Positions 16,399 through 24,785 are shown, numbered from the stretch's first letter. The stretch is DNA of 64,000 bases from an uncultured Duncaniella sp. (GCA_910578615.1 CAJTRI010000012.1:41055-105054), one strand, 5' to 3'. Translations and numbers: made by a program. The notes: generated by a model from the letters alone, not told the origin.

Positions 16399-16455
16399 TT
16401 ATAAATGCATGTGTACAACAGATTGATTATAATTGTTGTACACATGCATTTATAA
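16399..16455. repeat. Perfect 22-bp inverted repeat between convergent genes
   Basis: Arms 16399-16420 and 16434-16455 are exact reverse complements around a 13-base loop; the core of each arm contains TGTACA. It lies between the convergent lipoprotein and cvfB genes. It lacks a T-run on either side, so it is an atypical bidirectional terminator or a binding site. Confidence 0.8.
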
Positions 16456-16490
16456 TTACTCTACAATATGTGTCGGCCCATTCACTGTCT

Positions 16491-17339
16491 TTACACATTA
16501 CTTTTTTCTGCGAGCCGGATTCCGGCATCGGTTATGACAATCATCCTTTCTCTATACAGATGGCCGATAGCCTTTTTAAAGTCCTTCTTGGAACATCTGA
16601 ACGTCTCTCGTATCATCTCGGGAGATGAAGAGTCATTCATGGCGATGTATCCGTCAGGCTGCCGGTTAAGTTTGTCAATTATCTCGTCAGCAAGCGTCTC
16701 AACACGCCCATCGTTATTGCCGTGGAGGACAAGGTCTATCTTCCCATCCTCACGCACCTGTTTGACATAGGCATTGATTCCTTCCCCTATTTCCAAAGGA
16801 TGATAAAGCTCGTTTTCATAAATCATGCCGTTGAACAGATTGTCAACAATCGCCTTATAGCCCATCTCCGAGCGCTTATAGACCAATGCCTTTACCTTGT
16901 CACCGATTCTATAACTCGGGATGCTGTTTCCGAGGTATTTCTCGATTTTCGCAGATGCGACAATGCGCTGTGAAGCGTCATCAAGATATACGTATACCGG
17001 GATTATCATACCCCGGCTCAGCTTCATTCTCTGTTCCGAATAAGGCACAAGCAGCTCTTTCATAAGCCCCCAATCAAGAAACGCACCATGACGGTTGACA
17101 TCTGAGACTTGCAGGAACGCGAACTCTCCGACCTGAGCAAAAGGTCGCTCGGTTGTGGCTATGGGACGCCCCTCATTGTCCTTGTAAATGAAGACCTCGA
17201 TTTCTTCATCTGGATGAAGAGGACTGACTATGTATCTTGAAGGCAGAAGTATCTCCTGTCCGTCGCCACCGTCAAGGTATGCCCCGAAATCCACGTTTTT
17301 TACGACTTTGAGAGTATTGTATTTTCCTAATTTGACCAT
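16491..17339 (-). CDS. CvfB/YitL-family S1-like RNA-binding protein
   Basis: The 282-residue protein has tandem S1-like OB folds (GAYLDGGDGQEILLP, then HGAFLDWGLMKELLVP near residues 82-98, then a third S1 copy) and a C-terminal winged-helix segment (SSPEMIRETFRCSKKDFKKAIG). This is the architecture of CvfB, first named as a virulence factor in Staphylococcus; related proteins bind RNA. It is on its own, divergent from rsmG, with a TAAATTTG element upstream. Confidence 0.88.
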   Translation of the reverse strand: MVKLGKYNTLKVVKNVDFGAYLDGGDGQEILLPSRYIVSPLHPDEEIEVFIYKDNEGRPIATTERPFAQVGEFAFLQVSDVNRHGAFLDWGLMKELLVPYSEQRMKLSRGMIIPVYVYLDDASQRIVASAKIEKYLGNSIPSYRIGDKVKALVYKRSEMGYKAIVDNLFNGMIYENELYHPLEIGEGINAYVKQVREDGKIDLVLHGNNDGRVETLADEIIDKLNRQPDGYIAMNDSSSPEMIRETFRCSKKDFKKAIGHLYRERMIVITDAGIRLAEKSNV

Positions 17340-17358
17340 TACTATATAAATTTAAGTG

Positions 17359-17366
17359 CAAATTTA
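17359..17366 (-). promoter_or_regulatory. -7 element of the cvfB-like gene (TAAATTTG)
   Basis: TAAATTTG on the minus strand lies 20 bases upstream of the start codon. No clean TTTG lies at the expected upstream distance. Confidence 0.5.
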
Positions 17367-17389
17367 ACCAAATTCTCATAAATATCGTC

Positions 17390-17397
17390 TAATTTTG
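17390..17397 (+). promoter_or_regulatory. -7 element of rsmG (TAATTTTG)
   Basis: TAATTTTG lies 41 bases before the rsmG start in the divergent intergenic region; the -33 region is degenerate. Confidence 0.55.
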
Positions 17398-17437
17398 CAA
17401 TACTTAATACATAAAATGAACGTCCTGCTACTATAAA

Positions 17438-18073
17438 ATGTTAAACGATCATATGGAAGAATTACTAAAATATTTCCCCGTTCTGACATCAGAACAAATA
17501 GAACGTTTCACCATGCTCGGGAAACTCTATCCAGAGTGGAATGAAAAAATCAATGTCATTTCGCGAAAAGACATTGATAATCTCTATACCCACCACATCC
17601 TTCACTCCCTTTCAATCGCGAAATTTTTCACGCCGGTTGATGGAACCTCATTCATAGATCTCGGTTGCGGTGGCGGATTTCCCGGCATCCCGTTGGCAAT
17701 ACTCTGGCCTGAATGCAGATTCCACCTGATAGACCGAATCGGTAAAAAAATCAAGGTGGCCAGTTCCATTGCCGAATCAATCGGATTGAACAATGTTACC
17801 TTCCAACACGGAGATATAGGAGAATGTAAAATCAAGGCCGACTTCGTGGTTTCACGTGCGGTCATGCAACTTGACCAACTGGTATACCTTGTGAGACGCA
17901 ACATATCCGCCAAGTCGTTAAACCGTCTTCCCAACGGGCTTATCTGCCTTAAAGGCGGCGACCTTGGTGCCGAGCTTGGGCGTGTAAAGCATCCTGTTAT
18001 AGACGTACCCCTAAGTGATTATTTCCCAGGCGAATACTTTTCCACCAAGGATCTGATATATGTTGAAATGTAA
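17438..18073 (+). CDS. rsmG: 16S rRNA (guanine-527-N7)-methyltransferase
   Basis: The 211-residue SAM-dependent methyltransferase has motif I FIDLGCGGGFPGIPLAI (residues 68-84) and the family segment EWNEKINVISRKD (residues 33-45) that contacts rRNA. RsmG makes m7G at position 527 of 16S rRNA; loss gives low-level streptomycin resistance in studied bacteria. The start could also be the ATG five codons later. The metallo-hydrolase gene follows after 9 bases. Confidence 0.94.
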   Translation: MLNDHMEELLKYFPVLTSEQIERFTMLGKLYPEWNEKINVISRKDIDNLYTHHILHSLSIAKFFTPVDGTSFIDLGCGGGFPGIPLAILWPECRFHLIDRIGKKIKVASSIAESIGLNNVTFQHGDIGECKIKADFVVSRAVMQLDQLVYLVRRNISAKSLNRLPNGLICLKGGDLGAELGRVKHPVIDVPLSDYFPGEYFSTKDLIYVEM

Positions 18074-18082
18074 GAATAGGGC

Positions 18083-18721
18083 ATGAAAGTCAGCAGATTT
18101 ATATTCAATATGTTCGGAGTTAACACATACGTGTTATGGGATCCCGAATCTCGCGAGGCGGCAATTGTCGATCCGGGGATGGTTGACAGACGCGAAGAAG
18201 ACGCGCTCTTCAATTTTATCGATCTGAACAGTCTGAACCCGACACACTTGATCGACACACATATGCATCTTGACCATATATTCGGCAATCTGAAAGTCAA
18301 AGAGAAATACGGACTCCATATAAAGGCACATCCTGACGATGACTTCCTTGGCCGGAGCCTGAGCGACAGTGTGAACAGATTTCGTCTTCCGATAGATGTG
18401 ACAGACCATGGTCTGGATATCGCCATTAATGACGGAGACACCATATATCTCGGCAAAGAACCTATAAAAGTAATATCCGTACCCGGACACTCACCGGGAA
18501 GTGTGGCGCTTTATTGCCCCCAGTCCGGATTTGTATTGACAGGTGACGCGCTCTTCCAAGGTTCCATCGGGCGGACGGATCTTCCCGGCGGAGATCATGC
18601 AACGCTGATTGACTCCATAAGAACCAGACTTCTCTCTCTTCCACCTGATACAGTGGTGCTACCCGGACATGGAGGCGAAACCTCGATAGTGAACGAGACA
18701 AACTCTAACCCATATATCTAA
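18083..18721 (+). CDS. MBL-fold metallo-hydrolase (glyoxalase II-like)
   Basis: The 212-residue protein has the dinuclear metal motif HMHLDH (H60, H62, D64, H65). Later ligands lie in PGHSPGSVALY (His near residue 136), the TGDALFQGSIGRTDLPGGD segment (bridging Asp) and LPGHGGETSI near the end. This pattern is typical of hydroxyacylglutathione-hydrolase-like and YcbL-like enzymes that hydrolyse thioesters. Glutathione is generally absent in Bacteroidales, so the real thioester is unknown. It is probably co-transcribed with rsmG. Confidence 0.88.
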   Translation: MKVSRFIFNMFGVNTYVLWDPESREAAIVDPGMVDRREEDALFNFIDLNSLNPTHLIDTHMHLDHIFGNLKVKEKYGLHIKAHPDDDFLGRSLSDSVNRFRLPIDVTDHGLDIAINDGDTIYLGKEPIKVISVPGHSPGSVALYCPQSGFVLTGDALFQGSIGRTDLPGGDHATLIDSIRTRLLSLPPDTVVLPGHGGETSIVNETNSNPYI

Positions 18722-18735
18722 ATGGAATTTTATGG

Positions 18736-18763
18736 CATATTAAAGAAAAATTTCCTTAATATG
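18736..18763. repeat. 28-base near-perfect palindrome upstream of the decarboxylase gene
   Basis: CATATTAAAGAAA (18736-18748) and TTTCCTTAATATG (18751-18763) are complementary except for one G-T position, around a 2-base centre. It overlaps the expected -33 region of the next promoter. It could be an operator or the terminator of the metallo-hydrolase gene. Confidence 0.55.
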
Positions 18764-18774
18764 ACAAATATTTT

Positions 18775-18782
18775 TATCTTTG
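18775..18782 (+). promoter_or_regulatory. -7 element of the oadA-like gene (TATCTTTG)
   Basis: TATCTTTG lies 31 bases before the start codon; a TTTC at 18751-18754 is a one-off match to the -33 element and falls inside the palindrome. Confidence 0.65.
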
Positions 18783-18813
18783 CATCCGAAAAGGAACAAA
18801 TCTAAAACATAAA

Positions 18814-20712
18814 ATGGCAACAATCAACCGACCGAAACTCAGAATACGCGACCTTACGTTGCGTGACGGCCAGCAGTCACTTTTTGCGACACGCATGAGC
18901 CAGGCTACCATTGACAGACTTCTACCCCTCTATGAAGATGCCCGATTCTATATAATGGAAGTATGGGGCGGAGCCGTGCCCGATTCCGTGATGCGCTATC
19001 TTGACGAGTCTCCTTGGAACCGCCTTCGCACAATCTCCAACGCGATGGACTCTAAAAGCGAGCACCCTAAATCATTGCTTTCTGCACTGTCGCGCGGACG
19101 CAATCTCTTCGGTTATGTACCATATCCTGACAGCGTGCTGAAAGGTTTCTACAAAGAAGCCATCGACAACGGGTTGAATGTCATGCGTATCTTTGACGCA
19201 CTTAATGACATCGACAATGTGCGAGAGTCAATCCGCCTGATAAACTCGCTTGGCGGTATTGCCGACGGCGCTGTTTGCTACACTGTGGATCCCAAACCTG
19301 AAAAGTCAAACGGACAATCCGGCATATTAGGTAAAATCAAATCAATGTTCGGCAATGGCTCCGACAATCAGGAAAAAATCTTCACAGACTCCTATTTTGT
19401 CGAGAAAGCCAAGGCCATGGAAAGCCTCGGAGCAAAGATTATAACATTGAAGGACATGGCCGGACTCGTCAACCCCTCACGTGCCGCATCAATCATATCA
19501 GCACTCAAACGCGAGCTAAAAGTTCCTGTCGATTTCCACACTCACTGCACCCCGGGATATGGTCTTGCATCATCCCTCATGGCTATAATCAACGGTGTGG
19601 ATATTCTCGACACCAATATATGGTGGTTTGGCGGAGGATCTGCCGCACCGGCTATCGAGCTAATATACATTTTCTGCGAACGCATGGGTGTGGAAGTCGA
19701 GGTCAATATGGAGGCCATAGGACGCATACGCAAGGAGTTGTTGAAAGCCCGCAACGAACTTGCAGACTTCGACCTCAACCGTGACAATATGCCTATCGAT
19801 TTTGACCCGCTCAGAGACCGTCTGCCGGCTGAAATTGCCGCTCTATTTGACGCCGCTATTGATTTTGCCAAAGCCGGCGATGAACAAGCACTTCTCGATG
19901 TATGTCACAAAATAGAGGCACACTTCAATTTCCCCAAGCCCAACGAGCTTGTCAAGGATGCCGAAGTCCCCGGAGGAATGTACTCCAACATGGTGGCACA
20001 GCTGAGACAGTTGAAGAGCGAAGACCTACTCGAAGACGCCATGAAGCTTATCCCTATGGTGAGACGGGACGCAGGCCTCATACCTCTTGTCACACCTACA
20101 AGTCAGATTGTTGGTAGCCAGGCTGTCCTTGTGGCCTTAGACCGCAAGAACGGCAAACCAGACTATACGACCACAAACAACCAATTCATTTCCCTCGTAA
20201 AGGGAGAATATGGTCACACTCCTGTTCCTGTGGATCCGGCATTCCGTGCGAAAATCACAGGATCACCCGAAGAGAAACCATATGATGTGAACTCCTACAA
20301 GCGTCCTGAAAATCCTGTCCTTGATGACATGGGTGGACGTACACTTGCATCAAATAACGAAGAGTTCCTGCTTCTCGAACTTCTTCCCAATGTGGCCAAC
20401 GGTTTTCTCCGCAAACGTCGCGCCGAGGAGTATGCATCAGAAGCGAAACCAGTACACGAAGCCGTGGAGGAGACCGCACCTATCGAACCGATTACAGGCC
20501 CAACCCTTGTAGCGCCTATGGGAGGAAAGGTAATCTCCGTAAATGTAAAGGATGGACAGTCCGTCAGAAAAGGCGAACTGCTGCTTACCTATGAAGCCAT
20601 GAAGATGGAGAATGACGTAGAAGCGGAAAGCGATGCCGTCATAAAGCGTGTTCTTGTAAGAGTCGGAGATGTTGTCGGAACAGACGCACCACTCATCGAG
20701 TTCCAAGATTGA
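18814..20712 (+). CDS. oadA: Biotin-dependent oxaloacetate decarboxylase alpha / pyruvate carboxylase B-type subunit
   Basis: The 632-residue protein starts with the carboxyltransferase TIM barrel (LRDGQQSLFATRM near residue 16; metal-binding DFHTHCTPGYG in the middle) and the conserved PYC/OADA domain. It ends with a biotinyl domain carrying the biotinylation motif EAMKMEN. It would transfer carboxyl groups between biotin and a ketoacid. In Bacteroidales such proteins occur as sodium-pump alpha subunits or as carboxylase subunits; no OadB/OadG gene is nearby, so the partner and direction are unknown. It has its own promoter and a strong terminator. Confidence 0.87.
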   Translation: MATINRPKLRIRDLTLRDGQQSLFATRMSQATIDRLLPLYEDARFYIMEVWGGAVPDSVMRYLDESPWNRLRTISNAMDSKSEHPKSLLSALSRGRNLFGYVPYPDSVLKGFYKEAIDNGLNVMRIFDALNDIDNVRESIRLINSLGGIADGAVCYTVDPKPEKSNGQSGILGKIKSMFGNGSDNQEKIFTDSYFVEKAKAMESLGAKIITLKDMAGLVNPSRAASIISALKRELKVPVDFHTHCTPGYGLASSLMAIINGVDILDTNIWWFGGGSAAPAIELIYIFCERMGVEVEVNMEAIGRIRKELLKARNELADFDLNRDNMPIDFDPLRDRLPAEIAALFDAAIDFAKAGDEQALLDVCHKIEAHFNFPKPNELVKDAEVPGGMYSNMVAQLRQLKSEDLLEDAMKLIPMVRRDAGLIPLVTPTSQIVGSQAVLVALDRKNGKPDYTTTNNQFISLVKGEYGHTPVPVDPAFRAKITGSPEEKPYDVNSYKRPENPVLDDMGGRTLASNNEEFLLLELLPNVANGFLRKRRAEEYASEAKPVHEAVEETAPIEPITGPTLVAPMGGKVISVNVKDGQSVRKGELLLTYEAMKMENDVEAESDAVIKRVLVRVGDVVGTDAPLIEFQD

Positions 20713-20734
20713 CAGCTCCCAGATTCAAGAAGTA

Positions 20735-20780
20735 AAAAAACAGATGGCGGAAGTTTCTCCGCCATCTGTTTTTTACATTT
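20735..20780 (+). terminator. Strong intrinsic terminator after oadA
   Basis: A 17-bp stem pairs 20735-20751 with 20758-20774, with core CAGATGGCGGA, a 6-base loop and a T-rich tail. The A-run on the left makes it potentially bidirectional. Confidence 0.92.
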
Positions 20781-20797
20781 TTTAGCACAGGCGTGAC

Positions 20798-20828
20798 TTG
20801 TTACCGCCCATGGGTTGCAATATCTTTG
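20798..20828 (+). promoter_or_regulatory. Promoter of the small ORF (TTG-N20-TATCTTTG)
   Basis: TATCTTTG (20821-20828) with TTG at 20798-20800 upstream; the small gene starts 30 bases downstream. Confidence 0.6.
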
Positions 20829-20857
20829 CATATCACCAATTGAAAACACAATAAGCC

Positions 20858-21103
20858 ATGCGTACCTCAGTCATCATCTCTCAAAGAGTAATAGACACTA
20901 TCAACTCCCTTTCCATCGCCGACCGCAGCCCAATCTCCAATGCCTTGGGTATGGAATTCATTCTTGGCCAAAGCCCGGAGGATACCCTTACGCCTATGCA
21001 GAACATCGTATACTCAATAATACGATTTTATGTAAACCAAGACATCGAGCGCAGTCGCGCAGGATCATCTTCAGTCAGCCCATACGGGAACGCTCTCGGC
21101 TGA
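20858..21103 (+). CDS. Small hypothetical protein (81 aa)
   Basis: I do not recognise a named family. The protein is predicted helical: TSVIISQRVIDTINSL, SPISNALGMEFILG and a hydrophobic helix LTPMQNIVYSIIRFYV, then a Ser-rich tail. A clean promoter 30 bases upstream and a strong terminator before it support a real monocistronic gene. Its last 33 bases overlap the 3' end of the convergent GHL10 gene. Signal peptide and metal motifs are absent, so a small cytosolic or membrane-associated protein is likely. Confidence 0.65.
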   Translation: MRTSVIISQRVIDTINSLSIADRSPISNALGMEFILGQSPEDTLTPMQNIVYSIIRFYVNQDIERSRAGSSSVSPYGNALG

Positions 21104-22579
21104 GTATCCGTCAAGAGTGCATACGGCATAGCGCCAATCCCCATCTCCGTCAGTTTCAAACTCGGTCTCATATGTTACTCCCACAAAATGGTCTACTGCT
21201 ATACCGTCTCCGTCTTCGGCCATGGCCTCTTGTATCTTTACATTACGAGGAATCCGATAGATGCTATAACGGACTATATCCCTTTCGCCACAAGACGGAG
21301 CCTTCCATGTCAACACCCCGTCACGAAGTCTCAACCCATCAGGAGCTGCGGGAGCCGATATACCTCCGGCGGTTTGCGGAGATATGGACGGATAGGCAAA
21401 AGGCCCTGTCGAAAGTTCCTCCTCGACTCTTGGCAGAAACTTCGCGCTATAAATAACAAATCCTATATTTCCGTCTATTGACAGGCTCCTGTTTGTATCA
21501 ATCTGCCTTATAAGATCCGCTATGTTCTCCGATGCATCCCCTTGGTCAATCCTTTCAAGGGTAACAGATGAATAAAAATGACATCCATAAAGATTGGCTG
21601 CATGATTCCACCATCCGGCCAGCATTCCGAACGGGGCAGTCTTATGATTTGTAGCCCAATATAATTGTGGTGATATAAAATCCACCGTGCCTTGATAGAG
21701 CCATCCGAGCGGGTCTGAGTATATTTCATCATACTGCCAGTCAGCCGCCTTTACACAACATGCATCTGTGCCCCATCTTGTAGCGGAAGTTTCTGGCTTT
21801 CCTGCTACGCCTGCCGGTGAGATTCCGAAGCGCACATCAGGGCGCGTATCCCTTATCATGGCACATACATCTGCAACAGCCTTGTGGATATTGGCTCTAC
21901 GCCAGTCTCCGAAACTCATCCAAGGACACTCCTTTATATAAAAACGATAGTCCTCTGCCTCTTCTGATTCCGGGATTCGGTTTGGATAAAAATAGTCATC
22001 AAACACGAGGCCGTCTATTTCATATCCTTCGACTATTTCACGGCATATATCCACAATATGAGACCTCACATCTTCGAGGCCAGGGTTGAAGACTGTATAC
22101 TTGCCATGAGACAATAACCAGCCCTTTCTCTTCCACTCCCGGTCGGAAGGCGTATCATAATCAGTTCCTGACGACCATCTGAAAGGATTGACCCATGCAT
22201 AGCATTCCAACCCCCGTTTGTGACACTCTCTTACCATAAACTCCAACGGATCCCAACCCGGCGAAACTCCTCGTTTGCCACTCACAAATCCGCTCCATGG
22301 TTCCAGTTCTGACTCGAACATTACATCACCCATCGAACGCACTTGAAAATATACAGTGGTTAGGTTTAGACGTTTGCAACGGTCAAGAAGTATCCTAAGT
22401 TCTTTTTTCTGCCTTTCAGCGACAGTCTTTGACGCCCCTGCTTGCGAGGGCCAGTCTATACCCCATACCGTGGCAACCCATACCCCACGAAGCTCTCGTT
22501 TAGGAGATTCAGCCCCATTAACCCACAACGCAAATGCAGCGAAAAACAGCGAAAAAAACAACTTGTGCAAAGTGCTCAT
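21071..22579 (-). CDS. Secreted family-10-like glycosidase (GHL10/DUF187)
   Basis: The 502-residue protein has a signal peptide (residues 5-22, ending near VNGAES). The GHL10 barrel begins RELRGVWVATVWGIDWPS and includes TTVYFQVRSMGD, CYAWVNPFRWS, DGLVFDDYFYP and VDFISPQLYWA. A fibronectin-III-like domain forms the last ~90 residues. Homologues such as YddW-type lipoproteins are thought to act on peptidoglycan-related or other glycans; at least one GHL10 enzyme cuts denuded peptidoglycan. The role here is inferred only. It overlaps the small convergent gene by 33 bases and is divergent from bamD. Confidence 0.87.
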   Translation of the reverse strand: MSTLHKLFFSLFFAAFALWVNGAESPKRELRGVWVATVWGIDWPSQAGASKTVAERQKKELRILLDRCKRLNLTTVYFQVRSMGDVMFESELEPWSGFVSGKRGVSPGWDPLEFMVRECHKRGLECYAWVNPFRWSSGTDYDTPSDREWKRKGWLLSHGKYTVFNPGLEDVRSHIVDICREIVEGYEIDGLVFDDYFYPNRIPESEEAEDYRFYIKECPWMSFGDWRRANIHKAVADVCAMIRDTRPDVRFGISPAGVAGKPETSATRWGTDACCVKAADWQYDEIYSDPLGWLYQGTVDFISPQLYWATNHKTAPFGMLAGWWNHAANLYGCHFYSSVTLERIDQGDASENIADLIRQIDTNRSLSIDGNIGFVIYSAKFLPRVEEELSTGPFAYPSISPQTAGGISAPAAPDGLRLRDGVLTWKAPSCGERDIVRYSIYRIPRNVKIQEAMAEDGDGIAVDHFVGVTYETEFETDGDGDWRYAVCTLDGYSAESVPVWAD

Positions 22580-22603
22580 AATACTTAATCAAGAAATACG
22601 CCA

Positions 22604-22611
22604 CAAAATTA
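22604..22611 (-). promoter_or_regulatory. -7 element of the GHL10 gene (TAATTTTG)
   Basis: TAATTTTG on the minus strand lies 25 bases upstream of the start; the -33 box is not clear. Confidence 0.5.
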
Positions 22612-22666
22612 ACACATTTTTAAAAATAAACCTGTCCACTATACAAGAATTTTCACCAGAAATGAC

Positions 22667-22674
22667 TACTTTTG
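22667..22674 (+). promoter_or_regulatory. -7 element of the bamD operon (TACTTTTG)
   Basis: TACTTTTG lies 67 bases before the bamD start in the divergent intergenic region. No good -33 TTTG is seen. Confidence 0.5.
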
Positions 22675-22740
22675 CAAGTTGAAATGCCATCCCTCCCCAA
22701 ATGGGCCGGCTATTTTGAATCATCACCTTAATATTCCGCG

Positions 22741-23541
22741 ATGCGTCAATACATATATATAATATTTTCATTCTTGCTGCTGTCATCATGCGGCGAGTAT
22801 CAGCGTGTTCTCAAAAGCACAGATGCCGACTACCATCTCGACTTTGCCAAACGTGCGTTTGAAGAGAAGAAATACACACAGGCAGCAACCGCATTGGAAC
22901 CTGTTGTCACCGTGTTCAAAGGGACTGAAAAGGCCGAGGATGCCCTCTACCTCCTTGCTCTATCAAACTATGAGAACAAAGATTACGAGACTTCCGGGAC
23001 ATGGTTCAAGACTTATTACAACCGTTTCCCTAAAGGTAAATATACCGAACTTGCACGTTACTTCTGTGGTTACGGATATTATCTCGACTCCCCCGACCCT
23101 CAGCTTGACCAATCTGGAACGATTCGCGCCATACAGGAGTTGCAAGCATTTCTTGACTTCTATCCGCGCAGTGATAAAGTCTCGCTTGCACAAAACGCCA
23201 TCTTCGAGTTGCAGGACAAACTCACATTAAAACAACTCGAAAACGCGCAGCTCTATTACAATCTCGGCACTTATCTCGGGAACAACTACCAAAGCGCCAT
23301 TATCGTGGCTAAAAACGCAATCAAGGACTATCCGTATTCCAAATACAAAGAGGATCTTGAACTGCTTATACTAAAAGCCCGTTATCAGGAAGCCCGCGAG
23401 AGTGTTGACGAACGTAAGGCCGACCGTTTCCGCGAGGTGGTTGATGAATATTACTCCTATATCAACAACTATCCTGATTCTCCACACCGCGAAGAAGCTG
23501 ACAACATCTTCAAGATCGCGAGTAAGTACACACAGGAATAA
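22741..23541 (+). CDS. bamD: Outer-membrane assembly lipoprotein BamD
   Basis: The 266-residue protein has a lipoprotein signal (FLLLSSC, Cys17) and tandem tetratricopeptide repeats across the mature part (for example FAKRAFEEKKYTQAATAL and EDALYLLALSNYENKDYETS). The EFLDFYP/IKDYPYSKYKEDLELL-type segments are typical of BamD/ComL. BamD helps BamA insert beta-barrel proteins into the outer membrane from the periplasmic side. It is followed after 21 bases by the omega-subunit gene, an order often seen in Bacteroidetes. Confidence 0.93.
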   Translation: MRQYIYIIFSFLLLSSCGEYQRVLKSTDADYHLDFAKRAFEEKKYTQAATALEPVVTVFKGTEKAEDALYLLALSNYENKDYETSGTWFKTYYNRFPKGKYTELARYFCGYGYYLDSPDPQLDQSGTIRAIQELQAFLDFYPRSDKVSLAQNAIFELQDKLTLKQLENAQLYYNLGTYLGNNYQSAIIVAKNAIKDYPYSKYKEDLELLILKARYQEARESVDERKADRFREVVDEYYSYINNYPDSPHREEADNIFKIASKYTQE

Positions 23542-23562
23542 CTCATACTGACAACATAAACA

Positions 23563-23898
23563 ATGGACTACAAGAAGACAAACGCACCTCTCAACACCCA
23601 GACACGTGACCTCATAAGAATGAGCGAGGACACTGGCAATGTCTATGAGACCGTCTGCATCATCGCGAAGCGATCCAACCAGATTGCGGCCGAGATGAAG
23701 CACGACCTTGAGAAAAAACTCCAAGAATTCGCGTCTCTTAACGACAATCTTGAAGAGATTTCAGAGAATCGGGAACAGATCGAGATCTCACGTTTCTACG
23801 AGCGTCTTCCCAAACCCACCCTCATTGCCACACAGGAATATCTTGACCACAAGGTTCACTTCCGCAATCCCTCGAAAGACAATTTCAACCTCGACTAA
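23563..23898 (+). CDS. rpoZ: RNA polymerase omega (Rpb6-type) subunit
   Basis: The 111-residue protein has the Bacteroidetes omega/Rpb6 layout: DYKKTNAP at the start, TGNVYETVCIIAKRSNQI (residues 24-41), a helical EFASLNDNLEE segment and KPTLIATQEY near the end. It would help assemble and stabilise RNA polymerase. The sequence is diverged from proteobacterial RpoZ but matches the clade-specific form. It is likely co-transcribed with bamD. Confidence 0.88.
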   Translation: MDYKKTNAPLNTQTRDLIRMSEDTGNVYETVCIIAKRSNQIAAEMKHDLEKKLQEFASLNDNLEEISENREQIEISRFYERLPKPTLIATQEYLDHKVHFRNPSKDNFNLD

Positions 23899-23918
23899 TT
23901 ACTTTATGTCCGGAAAGC

Positions 23919-23949
23919 TTGCACAGAAGCAAAATAATGACTACTTTTG
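23919..23949 (+). promoter_or_regulatory. rpsO promoter (TTG-N20-TACTTTTG)
   Basis: TTG at 23919-23921 and TACTTTTG at 23942-23949 give a leader of about 50 bases before rpsO. Confidence 0.65.
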
Positions 23950-24007
23950 TGCGCTCTTTTCGAGCAAACCATTTTTTCAATCAATCACTTTTTAAACATC
24001 TGTATCA

Positions 24008-24283
24008 ATGCATTTGAACTCTGATGAAAAAGTAGAAATCTTTGAGAAGTACGGTAAGGGCAAGACTGACACTGGCTCACCCGAAGCACAGATTGCATTA
24101 TTCTCCATCCGTATTGCTCATTTGACCGAGCACCTTCGGTCAAATCACAAAGATTATACGACCGCACGTGCCCTTAAGGCATTGGTAGGTAAGCGTCGTC
24201 GTCTTCTCGACTACCTGATCCGCAAGGATATCAACCGCTACCGCGCCATCATCGCCCAAAAGGAGCTCGGTATCAGAAAGTAA
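24008..24283 (+). CDS. rpsO: 30S ribosomal protein S15
   Basis: The 91-residue protein has the S15 signature: TGSPEAQIALFSIRIAHLTEHL (four-helix bundle contact with 16S rRNA) and HKDYTTARALKALVGKRRRLLDYL. It binds the central domain of 16S rRNA early in 30S assembly. It has its own promoter and a strong terminator. The ~50-base leader could carry autogenous control, as in other bacteria, but no pseudoknot is obvious. Confidence 0.97.
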   Translation: MHLNSDEKVEIFEKYGKGKTDTGSPEAQIALFSIRIAHLTEHLRSNHKDYTTARALKALVGKRRRLLDYLIRKDINRYRAIIAQKELGIRK

Positions 24284-24323
24284 ACTCTTGTCAAAAGGAA
24301 GTTTTACTTGAAGATTACACCGT

Positions 24324-24370
24324 AAGAAAGGTTTTTATGACATCTGTCATAAAAACCTTTCTTGATTTTT
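24324..24370 (+). terminator. rpsO terminator, probably bidirectional
   Basis: Arms 24324-24342 and 24345-24363 are 19 bases of perfect complementarity (core AAGAAAGGTTTTTATGACA) with a very tight loop, followed by GATTTTT. It also lies just past the end of the convergent HxlR gene. Confidence 0.9.
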
Positions 24371-24377
24371 GCACATA

Positions 24378-24764
24378 TCAATCTCTCCTACTTTGGCTTT
24401 CCGGCACAATTCGGTCAAAATTATGAATGGCCCACTCAACAAGCGATTCGATAAGCGGCATAAGGCTACGGCCAAGTTTTGTCAACGAATATTCAACTCT
24501 TGGCGGAATTTCAGCATAAACTGTGCGATTTATCAATCCATCTGATTCAAGATTCCGAAGTGTATCGGTGAGAACTTTCGGAGAAATGTCTGGTATAGCC
24601 TTACCTATCTCATTAAAACGTGTGGTATCATTCTGCGCCAAAACGCACAAGACAAGCATAGTCCACTTCCCTGAAAAACGGGATATGACATTCCTGACAG
24701 GGCATTGTTCGACCTGCGTGAATTTTTTCAGATTTTCTTTAAGAGGCAATGTGTTCATTTTCAA
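24378..24764 (-). CDS. HxlR-family winged-helix regulator
   Basis: The 128-residue protein has the HxlR/MarR-like winged helix: FSGKWTMLVLCVLAQNDTTRFNEI, the recognition region ISPKVLTDTLRNLESDGLINR and the wing RVEYSLTKLG. Cys21 in EQCPVRNV sits where redox-sensing members (HypR, YodB) carry their reactive thiol. It is divergent from a cupin gene, the usual arrangement for a regulator and its target. The inverted repeat TATACAA/TTGTATA in the shared region is a good candidate operator. Confidence 0.9.
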   Translation of the reverse strand: MKMNTLPLKENLKKFTQVEQCPVRNVISRFSGKWTMLVLCVLAQNDTTRFNEIGKAIPDISPKVLTDTLRNLESDGLINRTVYAEIPPRVEYSLTKLGRSLMPLIESLVEWAIHNFDRIVPESQSRRD

Positions 24765-24785
24765 AAATCGTTACTTTTAGGTAAG

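Noticed and set aside
24324..24370. Attachment site or mobile-element end
   Set aside because: The 19-bp inverted repeat is explained as a terminator between convergent rpsO and hxlR genes with a T-rich tail.
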